From positions 1 through 59,407 of the forward strand of contig NZ_SJNZ01000020.1 in assembly GCF_004331155.1 (NCBI RefSeq): a DNA stretch of 59,407 bases. The letters are read 5' to 3'. Position 1 is the first letter of the stretch. Every line of letters starts with the position of its first letter. Under the pieces are notes generated by a model, which saw nothing but the letters and a program-made list of their open reading frames with translations, did not search any database and was not told the origin of the DNA. The translations under genes were made by a program, and so were the position numbers. The stretch is from Acinetobacter terrestris. Its GTDB lineage: Bacteria > Pseudomonadota > Gammaproteobacteria > Pseudomonadales > Moraxellaceae. Below are positions 26,970 to 36,705 of the stretch, one piece after another.

Positions 26970-27001
26970 AAGGTACTGTTGTGAAAACAGTGCCTTTTTT
27001 A
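26970..27001 (+). terminator. intrinsic terminator after dusB
   Basis: AAGGTACTGTT-GTGAA-AACAGTGCCTT (one mismatch) and T6. Confidence 0.85.
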
Positions 27002-27224
27002 TCTTGGGTCATGTTTTCTTCAACACACCGGTTACATGAAATATCTTCTTATACATAGCGCAGCATTTTATTCACTGAAACTGGACAGGACTTGAACATT
27101 ATTTACCTGAACTTTCTCTATGCTGAAAGTCTACATAGATAACAAGATGTAATTTCAATCTTGTTCAAGCAATTTGTTTAAATAAGCAATTTTGTTTAAA
27201 TAAGAATATCGAGGGAGATGAACA

Positions 27225-27839
27225 ATGACGAATACCAATCGACCAGTTTCAGATATTAATCATGCAGCTTCAACAGAACGGTCTCCAGAACGCAGTGATG
27301 TACTCAATAGCGATTCACTAAAATCTAGTCCACCTACCGATGATAGTGCACGTCCTGACCTGAATTCGCCAGCGACTGAAAGCCATCGGGTTCCAGATAT
27401 GACCGAAGCGGGTGATCATCTGGCTGCGACCAGTGCCGGTACGGTGGGCGGAGCAGCTGTTGGGGCGACATTGGGTATGATCGGTGGCCCTCCAGGCGCA
27501 GTGGTGGGTGGTCTGATCGGGGGGGTCGTAGGCGGCATTGCGGGTAATGACATCGCACAATCTGCCAATCCAGAAGAGGAAGACCATTACTGGAGAGAGC
27601 AGCATAAAGATCGACCTTATTTCCATGAAACACGTAATACTTATAATGATCTCGACTATGACCGCGATTATCGTGGGGCTTATCGTCTCGGTTATGAAAA
27701 CCGTACCCATTACAACGACTTTGATCAGGCTGAACCTGACTTGCGTACTAAATGGGAACAGGCCAAGGGTGAATCCCGCTTAAATTGGGAAGAAGCCAAA
27801 TTTGCAGTAAAAGATGCCTGGCATCGCAATACCCGTTAA
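27225..27839 (+). CDS. glycine-zipper stress-type protein
   Basis: A 204-residue protein with a disordered, Ser/Pro/Asp-rich N-terminus, then a glycine zipper (about residues 65-105: GGAAVGATLGMIGGPPGAVV, GGLIGGVVGGIAG) able to pack as a helical hairpin in a membrane, and a hydrophilic tail rich in Tyr, Asp and Arg (DYDRDYRGAYRLGYENR). No signal peptide. Ribosome site GAGGGAGAT. The tail resembles desiccation and general-stress proteins of Acinetobacter and Pseudomonas; the role is unproved. Confidence 0.7.
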   Translation: MTNTNRPVSDINHAASTERSPERSDVLNSDSLKSSPPTDDSARPDLNSPATESHRVPDMTEAGDHLAATSAGTVGGAAVGATLGMIGGPPGAVVGGLIGGVVGGIAGNDIAQSANPEEEDHYWREQHKDRPYFHETRNTYNDLDYDRDYRGAYRLGYENRTHYNDFDQAEPDLRTKWEQAKGESRLNWEEAKFAVKDAWHRNTR

Positions 27840-27870
27840 CTCGTATGCTGCATATAAAATTTTGCCTAGA

Positions 27871-27902
27871 AAAAACCTCTCCACGTGGAGAGGTTTTTTT
27901 TA
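27871..27902. terminator. bidirectional intrinsic terminator
   Basis: AAAAACCTCTCCACGTGGAGAGGTTTTTTTT, a 10-bp perfect palindrome between convergent genes, with A- and T-runs for both strands. Confidence 0.93.
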
Positions 27903-27920
27903 CCAATGGGAACGAGCTGA

Positions 27921-28964
27921 TTAGGCTTGGCTCATTTCCAGAACCAGCTGGTTAATTAAATCGGGAGCTTCTATTTCCCGAATCTGAGCCACATTGGTTC
28001 CTGCCCAGAATGCGCCAAAACCATAATCGCCTTGCGCTGTTGCCGCGGCATTGAGTTGCTTGCCCAGGTCATAGCAATATGGATAGGTCGCAACAGCAGG
28101 TCGTTCAGGACGATCGATTTGGGTATGCCAGTGATTAATCAGGCCCCGGGCAGGTCGGCCAGAAATACTGGTGCTAATTTGAGTAATCGGTTTGCTAAAC
28201 AGGGCTTTTCGATACGCGGCATTGGCATTGGAACTTTTACATTGTACGAAAGCAGTCCCCAGTTGAACGGCTGCTGCACCTAACTTGATTAATAGCTGAG
28301 CTTGCTGCCCGTTCATAATTCCGCCAGCAGCAACAATTGGCAAGCGGCAAGACTGTTTGAGCAATTGAATCAAATCAGAGGTTTTAACAGCACTGTCAAA
28401 TGTTTCGTTAAAAATCCCGCGATGCCCGCCCGCCTCAATACCTTGCGCAATAATCACATCTATGCCGGCAGCTTCAATTGCAAGCGCTTCAGCCAGATTG
28501 GTTGCCGAAACCATAGTGATAATGCCCGCTTGTTTTAAAGCCTGAATTTGATGGGGATGTGGAATACCAAAGTGAAAACTGACGGCTTTAGGTCGGGTTT
28601 CTAAAACCAGGTTTAAATAGTCGTCATGATCTAGAAAGCTGGGGTAAATGCATTTTAATTCTGTGGGCGGCACAGCATCATACTTCTTAAATTGCGGTGC
28701 CAAATATTGAATCCATTGCTTTGCAGCATCATGGTCAAGTTCTAGAGTTTGATGGCAAAAGAAATTTACCTGAAAAGGCTGGTGGGTTAATGCCTGAGTT
28801 TCCAAAATTTGTTGACGTGCTGCTTCAACAGAACTTGCGCCCAAACCGAGTGAACCCAAGCCGCCTTGATTAGACACTTCGGCCGCCAGTTCTGGAGTGG
28901 AAACCCCCGCCATCGGGGCCAGGAAAATAGGATGTTTAATCTCGAGTTGTTCTAATAAAGTCAT
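27921..28964 (-). CDS. nitronate monooxygenase family flavoprotein
   Basis: A 347-residue FMN TIM-barrel enzyme of the NMO/2-nitropropane dioxygenase family. It has HPIFLAPMAGVSTPELAAEV at the start, GGLGSLGLGA, VSFHFGIP, ATNLAEA, the FMN-phosphate motif IIAQGIEAGGHRG, and LPIVAAGGIMNGQQ. The histidine of EAGGHRG is the expected catalytic base. ATG 28964 has a strong GAGGAGG upstream; the in-frame ATG seven codons earlier reads through it. Physiologically the family detoxifies propionate 3-nitronate, but many members have other roles. Confidence 0.9.
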   Translation of the reverse strand: MTLLEQLEIKHPIFLAPMAGVSTPELAAEVSNQGGLGSLGLGASSVEAARQQILETQALTHQPFQVNFFCHQTLELDHDAAKQWIQYLAPQFKKYDAVPPTELKCIYPSFLDHDDYLNLVLETRPKAVSFHFGIPHPHQIQALKQAGIITMVSATNLAEALAIEAAGIDVIIAQGIEAGGHRGIFNETFDSAVKTSDLIQLLKQSCRLPIVAAGGIMNGQQAQLLIKLGAAAVQLGTAFVQCKSSNANAAYRKALFSKPITQISTSISGRPARGLINHWHTQIDRPERPAVATYPYCYDLGKQLNAAATAQGDYGFGAFWAGTNVAQIREIEAPDLINQLVLEMSQA

Positions 28965-29182
28965 ATTCGGCTCCTCCTCATCCATATTACTTTGCCCAAG
29001 CCATCCAGATTAAGCAAATCATATTCGTCATTTTCTGGCGAAATAAGATGGGTCTTGGGTAGCCAGCTTAAAAATAAAACGTCAAAATAAAACGTCAGCC
29101 TTTGTCGCGTTCAAGATCCGTGAACATCGCGTTATAAAATTAAAATTTATAATGTGTTTTTATCATCAAATGCTGCCTGCTC

Positions 29183-30442
29183 ATGTCTGAACGGATCCGT
29201 GAAAAACTGCAAATTTTAGCCGATGCTGCCAAGTATGATGTGTCGTGTTCCTCAAGTGGCAGTAACCGTAAAAATAAGCACAAGGGCTTGGGCAATACCG
29301 GTTCCGGGATTTGCCACAGCTATACCGAAGATGGGCGCTGTGTATCTTTATTAAAAATCCTGTTTTCCAATGTCTGTATTTTTGACTGTGCTTACTGTGT
29401 TTCACGGCGTTCCAATGATGTGAAACGGGCAGCCTTTACCGTGCAGGAAGTGGTTGATTTGACCATGAACTTTTATCGCCGCAACTATATTGAAGGCCTG
29501 TTTTTAAGTTCCGGTATTTTTAAATCGGCAGATTACACCATGGAACGTATGCTGCAAGTGGTGAAAAAGTTGCGCTTGGAAGAAAATTTTAATGGCTATA
29601 TTCATCTAAAAACCATTCCCGGTGCATCGCAGGAAATCATTACCGAAGCCGGTTTATATGTAGACCGGATGAGCATTAATTTAGAAATGCCGACTGAAGC
29701 AGGCTTGCAAAAATTTGCGCCGGAAAAAACCCATGCAGAAGTACAAAAAGATTTAGGTATTGTACGTGACCGTTTAATTCAATTGAAAGATGAACGCAAG
29801 TTGATTCGTAGCGTGCCTAAGTTTGTTCCGGCAGGGCAAACCACGCAAATGGTCGTCGGCGCACATAGCGAAACCGATCAGGATATTATTTTAATGGCAG
29901 ATCGTCATTACAAGGAATTTAAACTCAAGCGCGTCTATTATTCCAGCTATATTCCGATTAATGAACAAGAAAAAGCCTTACCTGCGGTTGGTTCTGCTCC
30001 ACCTTTACTCAGGGAAAACCGTTTATACCAAAGTGACTGGTTAATGCGTTTTTATGGTTTTGATGCGACTGAACTGGTCGATGAAAAGCATCCGAATCTG
30101 GATTTAGATGTCGACCCTAAACTGGGTTGGGCCTTGCGTCATCCGGAGCAATTTCCGGTCGATTTAAACCGTGCTGATTATCGGATGATTTTACGGGTGC
30201 CAGGAATTGGCGTGCGATCTGCGAAAAAAATTGTTCAGGCACGTCGTTTCGGTAAAATTCATATCGATCAATTAAAACGTATCGGGGTAGCTTATAACCG
30301 GGCGCAGCATTTTATCCGCTGTGCCGATACGCCAAAATTCATCAAAGACCAGTTGCCCAGTCAGATTCGTCATCAAATTCTACAGTCGGGACAGTCAAAA
30401 TATACTCAGCAACTTTCTCCGCAATTAGGTTTTGGCTTCTGA
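29183..30442 (+). CDS. radical SAM protein of the putative DNA modification/repair family
   Basis: A 419-residue radical SAM enzyme. The 4Fe-4S motif is CIFDCAYC (C-x3-C-x2-C, about residues 69-76), preceded by a conserved basic, Ser-rich patch (CSSSGSNRKNKHKGLGNTGS) and followed by SSGIFKSADYTMERM and the TIM-barrel segments. The C-terminus has a helix-hairpin-helix (ILRVPGIGVRSAKKIVQARR, about residues 335-355), a DNA-binding motif. This matches the family annotated as rSAM linked to UDG (TIGR03916). Its stop overlaps the next gene by one base. Biochemical function unknown. Confidence 0.85.
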   Translation: MSERIREKLQILADAAKYDVSCSSSGSNRKNKHKGLGNTGSGICHSYTEDGRCVSLLKILFSNVCIFDCAYCVSRRSNDVKRAAFTVQEVVDLTMNFYRRNYIEGLFLSSGIFKSADYTMERMLQVVKKLRLEENFNGYIHLKTIPGASQEIITEAGLYVDRMSINLEMPTEAGLQKFAPEKTHAEVQKDLGIVRDRLIQLKDERKLIRSVPKFVPAGQTTQMVVGAHSETDQDIILMADRHYKEFKLKRVYYSSYIPINEQEKALPAVGSAPPLLRENRLYQSDWLMRFYGFDATELVDEKHPNLDLDVDPKLGWALRHPEQFPVDLNRADYRMILRVPGIGVRSAKKIVQARRFGKIHIDQLKRIGVAYNRAQHFIRCADTPKFIKDQLPSQIRHQILQSGQSKYTQQLSPQLGFGF

Positions 30443-31221
30443 TGGCAACCTATTGCTTCGATGGCAGTATGACCGGTTTGCTGAGCTGTGTATTTCGTGC
30501 CTTTCAATTTAAGGATTTTGATGTCTGTGTCAGCAGTGATGCGCATGCCCAAAATGGACTATTTGATGATTTTATTCAGGTGGCTTCAAATGATGAGCAG
30601 GCACAGCGCGTCTGGCAAGGACTACGGCAAAGAACCTCGGCTCAGAGTCAGCGCAATTTTTACTATACTTTTCTATCTGAAAATCAAGCCGCTTATCAGC
30701 ACTTGTTTAATTATTGCCTGTATATTTTTCAGCATAAATATAAGGTGGATGAAAATTATGGGCATCCCGATGTTCTGGCTTTGGCCCAGTGGACCAAGCA
30801 GGTCGGGCGTGAAAAGCATCGTATGGAAGCATTTGTACGTTTTAAGAAATGTCAGAATGGTTTGTTTTTAAGTCTGGTTCGACCGGATTTTAATGTTCTG
30901 CCGTTGATTGAACGACATTTTAAGGCACGTTATCAGGATCAAAGCTGGCTGATTTATGATGAAAAGCGTAACTATGGCATTTATTATGATTTACAAAAGG
31001 TTCATCAAATTGAAATGAATGCCTGTGAAGTGGATGCCAAGCTTGCGACTGGTTTTAGTCAATCTTTTACTGTAGAACTGGACGAGCAAGAATGGCTGTA
31101 TGATCAGCTATGGAAAGATTATTTCCGTAGTGTCAATATTGAAGCCCGGCAAAACATGAAATTGCACATTCAATATGTACCAAAACGCTATTGGCGCTAT
31201 ATGAATGAAAAGTCAATTTAA
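30442..31221 (+). CDS. DUF4130-type DNA metabolism protein, partner of the radical SAM gene
   Basis: A 259-residue protein matching the family linked to the radical SAM above (TIGR03915, DUF4130): YCFDGSMTGLLSCVFRAF at the N-terminus, a middle region with KVDENYGHPDVLALAQWTKQVGRE, HRMEAFVRFKK, and LPLIERHFKARYQDQSWLIYD, ending PKRYWRYMNE. It overlaps the upstream stop (TGATG), so the two proteins are made together and probably act in one complex or pathway. In some bacteria this domain is fused to a uracil-DNA glycosylase-like domain; here it is not. Confidence 0.85.
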   Translation: MATYCFDGSMTGLLSCVFRAFQFKDFDVCVSSDAHAQNGLFDDFIQVASNDEQAQRVWQGLRQRTSAQSQRNFYYTFLSENQAAYQHLFNYCLYIFQHKYKVDENYGHPDVLALAQWTKQVGREKHRMEAFVRFKKCQNGLFLSLVRPDFNVLPLIERHFKARYQDQSWLIYDEKRNYGIYYDLQKVHQIEMNACEVDAKLATGFSQSFTVELDEQEWLYDQLWKDYFRSVNIEARQNMKLHIQYVPKRYWRYMNEKSI

Positions 31222-31274
31222 CTGGATATTTCAGGCATAATGTTGTGCTGTATAAGGTAACTATTAGGCAAGTT

Positions 31275-31796
31275 ATGATCAAGCCGTTAATTTGTGCGAC
31301 TTTAATTTCAAGTTTATTACTTTCAGCATGTTCAAGCTCTGAACAGCATAAAGCCCCAGTTGATCCTCAACAATACAAAGTTCAAGATGCCGTAAGTTTG
31401 CAACAGCGTTTCGAGACTTTAAATCAACAGTTATCAAAAGATTATCAGGCATTTAAAAAAACCAATAATATTGCCTTTTCAGATCAGTCTGTACTGGATG
31501 TCAATCAGCTCAAGACACTGGATCAGAATGCAGTGAGCCGGACCTCATTAAAACCGGTCAAACAGGCCTATTGTGAAATGATGAATGGATATTTTGCCGA
31601 GATGTATCATTTGGGCAATCAAAACCTGAATTTAATCGGGCAAGTCCAGTTACCCAATATGCAAGCTGAAGACTTGGAAAAAAGTTTTGCAAAAGCCGAT
31701 CAGTTTTATGACTTTATTTTAAATCGCTATACCACATACCGTCAGGCTCAGGAAATAATGGGCTTTGGCTGTAATTTGAAAGCCGCTTTAAATTAA
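31275..31796 (+). CDS. DUF-type lipoprotein of unknown function
   Basis: A 173-residue lipoprotein. The signal is MIKPLICATLISSLLLSAC, with lipobox LSAC, followed by SSSEQHK, without an inner-membrane retention Asp. The mature part is helical and Gln-rich (QQRFETLNQQLSKDYQAFKK) with two further cysteines (AYCEMM and FGCNLK) that could pair. I recognise no family. A GTG at 31245 is open upstream but would put ten residues before the signal. Terminator at 31817. Confidence 0.7.
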   Translation: MIKPLICATLISSLLLSACSSSEQHKAPVDPQQYKVQDAVSLQQRFETLNQQLSKDYQAFKKTNNIAFSDQSVLDVNQLKTLDQNAVSRTSLKPVKQAYCEMMNGYFAEMYHLGNQNLNLIGQVQLPNMQAEDLEKSFAKADQFYDFILNRYTTYRQAQEIMGFGCNLKAALN

Positions 31797-31816
31797 ACGC
31801 TAAAAACAAAATCTAT

Positions 31817-31847
31817 AAAAAAGCCCATCACGTGATGGGCTTTTTGG
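31817..31847. terminator. bidirectional intrinsic terminator
   Basis: AAAAAGCCCATCACGTGATGGGCTTTTT, a 9-bp-plus perfect palindrome between convergent genes. Confidence 0.93.
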
Positions 31848-31861
31848 AATTTAAAAGGGTC

Positions 31862-33073
31862 TTAGCAACCGGTTAATTTTTCAGGTTGTGGACGTTCACC
31901 GGGGAAGAAAATAGGGCGAAGTTTGACACCAATCCCGTTACCAATAAAAGCAAAGATTAGCCACAACCAGCCATGTAAACTGCCTGATGCAATACCGCTG
32001 AAGTAAGCACCGATATTACAGCCATAGGCCAGGCGCGCGCCGTAACCTAAGAGTAAACCACCAATAACAGCAGCAATCAGTGAGCGTTTTGGGATGTTCA
32101 AGTTAGGCGCAAATTTACCCGCCAGACTTGCCGCCAACAATGCACCCAGCATAATGCCAAAGTTCATCATCGACGTTATATCGAACCATAATGATTGCGA
32201 TAGCGCTTTGGCATTACCCGGTAATTGCCAATAAGCCCAAGAGGCTACATCTACACCGATTAAACTCGCAGATTTAGCTGCCCAAACTGCAAGGGCAGAA
32301 GTCACACCCCAAGGACGACCGGCTAAAGCCAAGGTGGCAAAGTTGAGCAAGGTTAAAATAATTCCGCCCCAGACCAACGGCCATGGACCACGCAAGAAAC
32401 GTTTCAAACCTTGGGTTTGCGCTTGAGGTTCAGCTTCAAGTGAACCATGACGTTTTTTCTCAAAATGAATGGTTGCAAATGCAATCCCAGCAAACAGGAC
32501 AAAACTGATAATGAGTGCAGGAATAACGCCCAAGCTTGAAACAATGGAAATAGGTGCAAGATGAGGCAGGTTAAACCACCAGTCTAAATGCGTGGTTGCA
32601 ATTAGAGAGCCGAGGCAGAAGAAAATCAGCGTTACGATCATGCGGGCGCTGCCACCGCCTACGGTGTAGAGCGTACCGGATGCACAACCGCCGCCTAATT
32701 GCATGCCTATACCAAAGATAAAAGCACCAATCATCACGGACATGGAAACAGGGTTGACATTGCCTTTGACAGGATTGCCAAATAACTCGCCTGCGCCTAA
32801 AGCCGGGAAGAACAGCAATACCGCAAGACCCAGCATAATCATTTGTGCACGCAAGCCACGACCACGACGTTCTTTAATAAAAACACGCCAGCTGGATGTA
32901 AAACCAAATGAAGCATGATAAAGCGTCATGCCCAAGGCACCGCCAACCAGGAACAATAAGGCTTGATTCAGCCCAACCACTTGATAGGCACCGAGTGTAC
33001 CCACCAACAATAGAAAAAGAGCAACCCAGATCGACAGGTTAGATCGATCAGATTTTGCAGCGATAACAGTCAT
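31862..33073 (-). CDS. YeeE/YedE-family (TsuA-like) sulfur-compound transporter
   Basis: A 403-residue polytopic membrane protein with about ten hydrophobic segments and two family signatures, GMQLGGGCASGTLYTVGGG and LAYGCNIGAYFSGIASGS. The cysteines in these repeats match those that carry thiosulfate through TsuA by S-S-H relay. Uptake of thiosulfate or a related sulfur anion is expected. The protein ends KLTGC. No tusA/tsuB gene adjoins it. The start could be extended to a GTG at 33124; ATG 33073 is preferred. Confidence 0.85.
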   Translation of the reverse strand: MTVIAAKSDRSNLSIWVALFLLLVGTLGAYQVVGLNQALLFLVGGALGMTLYHASFGFTSSWRVFIKERRGRGLRAQMIMLGLAVLLFFPALGAGELFGNPVKGNVNPVSMSVMIGAFIFGIGMQLGGGCASGTLYTVGGGSARMIVTLIFFCLGSLIATTHLDWWFNLPHLAPISIVSSLGVIPALIISFVLFAGIAFATIHFEKKRHGSLEAEPQAQTQGLKRFLRGPWPLVWGGIILTLLNFATLALAGRPWGVTSALAVWAAKSASLIGVDVASWAYWQLPGNAKALSQSLWFDITSMMNFGIMLGALLAASLAGKFAPNLNIPKRSLIAAVIGGLLLGYGARLAYGCNIGAYFSGIASGSLHGWLWLIFAFIGNGIGVKLRPIFFPGERPQPEKLTGC

Positions 33074-33212
33074 GGGAGTATAAAATTGAATAAATGAATA
33101 GTGATATTTTAATCGATAATTCACGTATAAATAGTATTAAAACTTATAGATTATAAGTAATTTAATTGAGAATAACTGATTTGTTATATTGATTAAAATC
33201 ATAATAAATCAA

Positions 33213-33914
33213 TTAAAATGTAGACACATTAAATAAGGAACCAATTGCGCTGGCAAATGCCATGGCTAAAATTCCCCATAGGGTCACCCGTAAACTGCCC
33301 TTGAGCATTGAAGTACCAGCGAAATGACTAGACACTGCTCCCAGTGCAACCAGAGATAACACCCCAACAATCATGACAGCCGTTGCCACATATTGTTCCG
33401 GACTAATTAAAATCGAAAACATGGGAAAAAGGGCACCCAGTGAAAAGGCCAGCGCAGAAGAACCAGCTGCCTGTAATGGATTGGCAGCAGTATTTTCATG
33501 AATGCCAATCTCATCACGGGCATGCGCCTCTAAAGCATTATTCGCAGTCAATTGCACTGCAACTTCATGAGCGAGTTCAGGTTTTAAGCCTCGCATGACA
33601 TAAATTTGAGTCAATTCTTTCAGTTCATGGCGCGGATTACGCTCTAGTTCACGTGCTTCCATATGTAAATCCGCTTTTTCAATATCGACTTGCGACTTGA
33701 CAGAAATATATTCCCCTGCGGCCATGGAGCTTGCTCCTGAAATCAGGCCTGCTACACAAGTGATCAATAAAGTTTGGGTTGAAGCACCGCTTGCGGCCAT
33801 TCCCATGATTAGACTGGTGACTGAAATAATCCCATCATTTGCACCCAGCACTGCTGCGCGAAGCCAACCTGTTCTATGAATATAATGTTGTTCGCTATGA
33901 TGAGAATATGACAT
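33213..33914 (-). CDS. VIT/CCC1-family iron or manganese transporter
   Basis: A 233-residue protein of the VIT family. The first helix begins RTGWLRAAVLGANDGIISVTS, the family signature with charged residues that bind metal; SGASSMAAGEYISVKSQVDIE is the second. Between TM2 and TM3 lies the acidic cytoplasmic loop with Glu-rich helices (EARELERNPRHELKELTQIY, DEIGIHE). About five membrane helices. It moves Fe2+ or Mn2+ out of the cytoplasm. Confidence 0.9.
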   Translation of the reverse strand: MSYSHHSEQHYIHRTGWLRAAVLGANDGIISVTSLIMGMAASGASTQTLLITCVAGLISGASSMAAGEYISVKSQVDIEKADLHMEARELERNPRHELKELTQIYVMRGLKPELAHEVAVQLTANNALEAHARDEIGIHENTAANPLQAAGSSALAFSLGALFPMFSILISPEQYVATAVMIVGVLSLVALGAVSSHFAGTSMLKGSLRVTLWGILAMAFASAIGSLFNVSTF

Positions 33915-33987
33915 CTAAACATGCTCTTAAAAAGTCTTGGCACATCAACCATATAGGAAATTGAAAGCTAAAAGCAAGGTTGGAAAA

Positions 33988-34018
33988 ATAAAAAAGCTCC
34001 TGATCAGGAGCTTTTTTA
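33988..34018. terminator. bidirectional intrinsic terminator
   Basis: AAAAAAGCTCCTGATCAGGAGCTTTTTT, a perfect palindrome after the alanine-rich lipoprotein gene on the minus strand. Confidence 0.92.
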
Positions 34019-34033
34019 GTTCAACAGTTACAC

Positions 34034-34384
34034 TTATTGTTGAGCTCTTTCTTTAACGTTAGCAGCGCCATTTTCTACAGCACCGGCAGTTGCTGCAGTC
34101 GCATCTTTCGCTGCTTCTTTGGCATCCTCTGCAGCATTTTCGGCACGGTCAGCAGCAGTATTTGCGGCTTCTGCAGTGGCATCAGCTGCATTATCCATTG
34201 CTGTTGCAGTGTCATTCGCTGCTTCAGAAGTTGTATTAGAAATATCATGACCTGCCTGATTAGCAGCGCCTTCTAAATGTTCACCAGTCGTTGCACCTGT
34301 TTCAGGCGCCTTGTCTTTGTTACAACCAACTAAAGCAACAGTAGCAGCAAGACCTAAAGCAACAAGTAATTTATTCATTTTCAT
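34034..34384 (-). CDS. alanine-rich helical lipoprotein
   Basis: A 116-residue lipoprotein: signal MKMNKLLVALGLAATVALVGC (lipobox LVGC), then NKDKAP. From residue 55 on it is almost only Ala, Glu, Asp, Asn, Thr and Lys in a repeating pattern (AADATAEAANTAADRAENAA), the look of a long amphipathic helix as in LEA-like or apolipoprotein-like stress proteins. Ribosome site AAGGAT. Family not named; possible envelope stress role. Confidence 0.78.
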   Translation of the reverse strand: MKMNKLLVALGLAATVALVGCNKDKAPETGATTGEHLEGAANQAGHDISNTTSEAANDTATAMDNAADATAEAANTAADRAENAAEDAKEAAKDATAATAGAVENGAANVKERAQQ

Positions 34385-34508
34385 CTATCCTTCTAATTGT
34401 TTTACCCATAAAGAAAAGATGGGATAAAGCGAATATAATCGAAAAGTCGTCTAAATAACGCTCTAAAATTGTTAATTAAATGTAACGTTTGGTGAAAAAA
34501 CTTGAGTT

Positions 34509-34545
34509 AAAAAAAAGGCTTATATCTACAGATAGATATAAGCCT
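34509..34545 (-). terminator. intrinsic terminator after ahpF
   Basis: On the minus strand AGGCTTATATCTA pairs over a TCTG loop with TAGATATAAGCCT (13 bp, perfect) and runs into T8. Confidence 0.92.
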
Positions 34546-34585
34546 ATGTTTATTTTATCCAAAGTTAATTGCTTGGATAATGCAA

Positions 34586-36151
34586 TTATTGCCCAGAACG
34601 GATAATGTAATCGAATGCTGAAAGCGATGCTTTCGCACCTTCACCTGTGGCAATGATGATCTGTTTGTACGGCACCGTAGTACAGTCACCTGCAGCAAAC
34701 ACACCCTTGACGCTGGTTTCGTTGCGCTCGTTAATCACGATTTCGCCGCGGTTGCTTAATTCCACTTTAGATGCTTTCAGGAAATCGGTGTTTGGCAACA
34801 GACCGATCTGTACAAAGATCCCGGCAAGTTCAACAGTTTTAATTTCATCAGTGGCACGGTCTTTATATTTCAGTGCAGTCACCTGTGAACCGTCACCGAC
34901 CACTTCTGTAGAAAGTGCATTCATAATCACCGTGGTATTCGGCAAGCTGTTGAGTTTGTCTTGCAATACCTGGTCGGCACGCAGTTTGGTATCAAATTCA
35001 ACTAAAGTCACATGCTCGACAATACCCGCAAGGTCAATCGCTGCTTCCACACCCGAGTTGCCGCCACCAATCACTGCAACACGTTTGCCTTTGAATAATG
35101 GACCGTCACAGTGCGGGCAGTACGCCACACCACGGGTTTTATATTCCTGCTCACCCGGAACATTCATTTCTCTCCAGCGTGCACCAGTAGAAAGAATGAT
35201 GGTTTTCGACTCTAACTTCGCACCATTTTCCAAAGTCACTTCAACCAGACCGTTGGCGGTTTCATCGGCACCTTTAATGGCAGCCACTTTTTGCAGGTTC
35301 ATGATGTCGACATCATAAGCACGCACATGCGCTTCCATTTCAGCGGCAAATTTTGGACCTTGAGTCTTTTGTACTGAAGTGTAGTTTTCAATATCCATGG
35401 TATCCATGACCTGACCACCGAAGCGTTCAGCTACAATCCCGGTTTGAATGCCCTTACGTGCCGCATAGATCGCAGCTGTGTTGCCTGCAGGGCCACCGCC
35501 AATCACTAGTACATCGAATGCGCCTTTGGCATTGAGTTTTTCCGCCTCTTTGGCAGATGAACCCGAATCCAGTTTGGCCACAATTTCTTCCAGCGTCATA
35601 CGGCCCTGACCGATGTGCTCGCCATTCTGGAACAGCATTGGTACTGCCATGATTTTGCGCTGTTCCACTTCATCCTGGAAAAAGGCCCCATCAATCATGG
35701 TCGCGGTTGTACCCGGATTGTTAATCGCAATCAGGTTTAAGGCCTGAACCACGTCTGGGCAGTTATGGCAGCTTAAGGATACGAACACGTCAAAGTCAGA
35801 GCTTAAATTCAAGCCCTTGATTTGAGCCAGCACTTCATCAGAGACTTTCGGTGCATAACCGGAAACCTGCAGCAATGCCAGGATCAAAGAGGTAAATTCA
35901 TGGCCCATCGGCAGACCAGCAAAGTTTACGCGTGGCTGTTTACCGACTTTGGCAATCCCGAAGCTTGGGGTACGTTTATTGGTTCCGTCAAAACGGGCAG
36001 TGACCAGATCCGACAATGCCGCAACCTCAGTCACCAGTTCCTTGATCTTGTCAGATTTGTCAGATGAATCAAGTGACGCCACCAGTTCAATCGGGCTTTC
36101 CAGACGTTGTAATAAGGTTTTAAGTTGCGCTGAAGTATTTTGGTCTAACAT
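34586..36151 (-). CDS. ahpF: alkyl hydroperoxide reductase subunit F
   Basis: A 521-residue flavoprotein disulfide reductase that feeds NADH electrons to AhpC. The N-terminal double thioredoxin fold has its redox pair at C128 and C131 ([12 protein letters not shown]); the FAD site is [21 protein letters not shown], the second redox pair is in [11 protein letters not shown], and the NADH site is [19 protein letters not shown]. The end carries [16 protein letters not shown] 36166 lies in frame but is part of the GGAG ribosome site of ATG 36151. AhpC is on the same strand but 1.7 kb away, with three small genes between. Confidence 0.96.
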   Translation of the reverse strand: MLDQNTSAQLKTLLQRLESPIELVASLDSSDKSDKIKELVTEVAALSDLVTARFDGTNKRTPSFGIAKVGKQPRVNFAGLPMGHEFTSLILALLQVSGYAPKVSDEVLAQIKGLNLSSDFDVFVSLSCHNCPDVVQALNLIAINNPGTTATMIDGAFFQDEVEQRKIMAVPMLFQNGEHIGQGRMTLEEIVAKLDSGSSAKEAEKLNAKGAFDVLVIGGGPAGNTAAIYAARKGIQTGIVAERFGGQVMDTMDIENYTSVQKTQGPKFAAEMEAHVRAYDVDIMNLQKVAAIKGADETANGLVEVTLENGAKLESKTIILSTGARWREMNVPGEQEYKTRGVAYCPHCDGPLFKGKRVAVIGGGNSGVEAAIDLAGIVEHVTLVEFDTKLRADQVLQDKLNSLPNTTVIMNALSTEVVGDGSQVTALKYKDRATDEIKTVELAGIFVQIGLLPNTDFLKASKVELSNRGEIVINERNETSVKGVFAAGDCTTVPYKQIIIATGEGAKASLSAFDYIIRSGQ

Positions 36152-36420
36152 GGCTAACGTCTCCAAGGGAGTAAATGTTTATTTAATAAAGCTATACTAG
36201 TGCAATTTAGTAAATAGGTAAAACAATTCATTCTAATATAAATAATCGGATAAATAGATTGCCTGGGTGTTTACTTGATTTAACTTTCTCCACTAAGGAT
36301 GAGGGTTTAATGTGAATATTCAAGTATTTATTGCATATTTCAGGCAAAAAAAAGATTTATGTCATGAGCAGCAGAAATTTTGATTATGATGAGCGCAAGT
36401 ATTTTAAGAGGTAACAAGTA

Positions 36421-36642
36421 ATGAACCTTAAATCTGGGATTTATCAACATTATAAAGGCAATTTATACCAGGTGTTTCATGTGGCAACTCATAGTGAAAC
36501 GCGTGAAAAGCTTGTGGTGTATCAATGCCTATATGGTGATTATTCCATGTGGGTGCGTCCTTTAGAGATGTTTCAGGAAATGGTTACCCTAGATGATGGT
36601 CAAGTTGTTCCACGATTTAAATTGATTCAAGAAACGTCTTGA
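36421..36642 (+). CDS. DUF1653 protein
   Basis: A 73-residue protein that fits DUF1653: [33 protein letters not shown] then [20 protein letters not shown] small beta barrel-like domain of unknown function, common in proteobacteria. Ribosome site AGAGGTAA. Confidence 0.85.
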   Translation: MNLKSGIYQHYKGNLYQVFHVATHSETREKLVVYQCLYGDYSMWVRPLEMFQEMVTLDDGQVVPRFKLIQETS

Positions 36643-36705
36643 ATCTAGATTTCTGGCATAGATAAGTTAGACTCAGAATAACCGGTAAAGATAGGGATAT
36701 CTGCT

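Noticed and set aside
27318..27710. Overlapping minus-strand frames over the glycine-zipper gene
   Set aside because: The glycine-rich coding region gives open antisense frames by composition; the plus-strand gene has the ribosome site and terminator.
34647..35318. 223-codon plus-strand frame inside ahpF
   Set aside because: It is antisense to the conserved flavin and NADH domains of ahpF and is explained by codon bias of the true gene.
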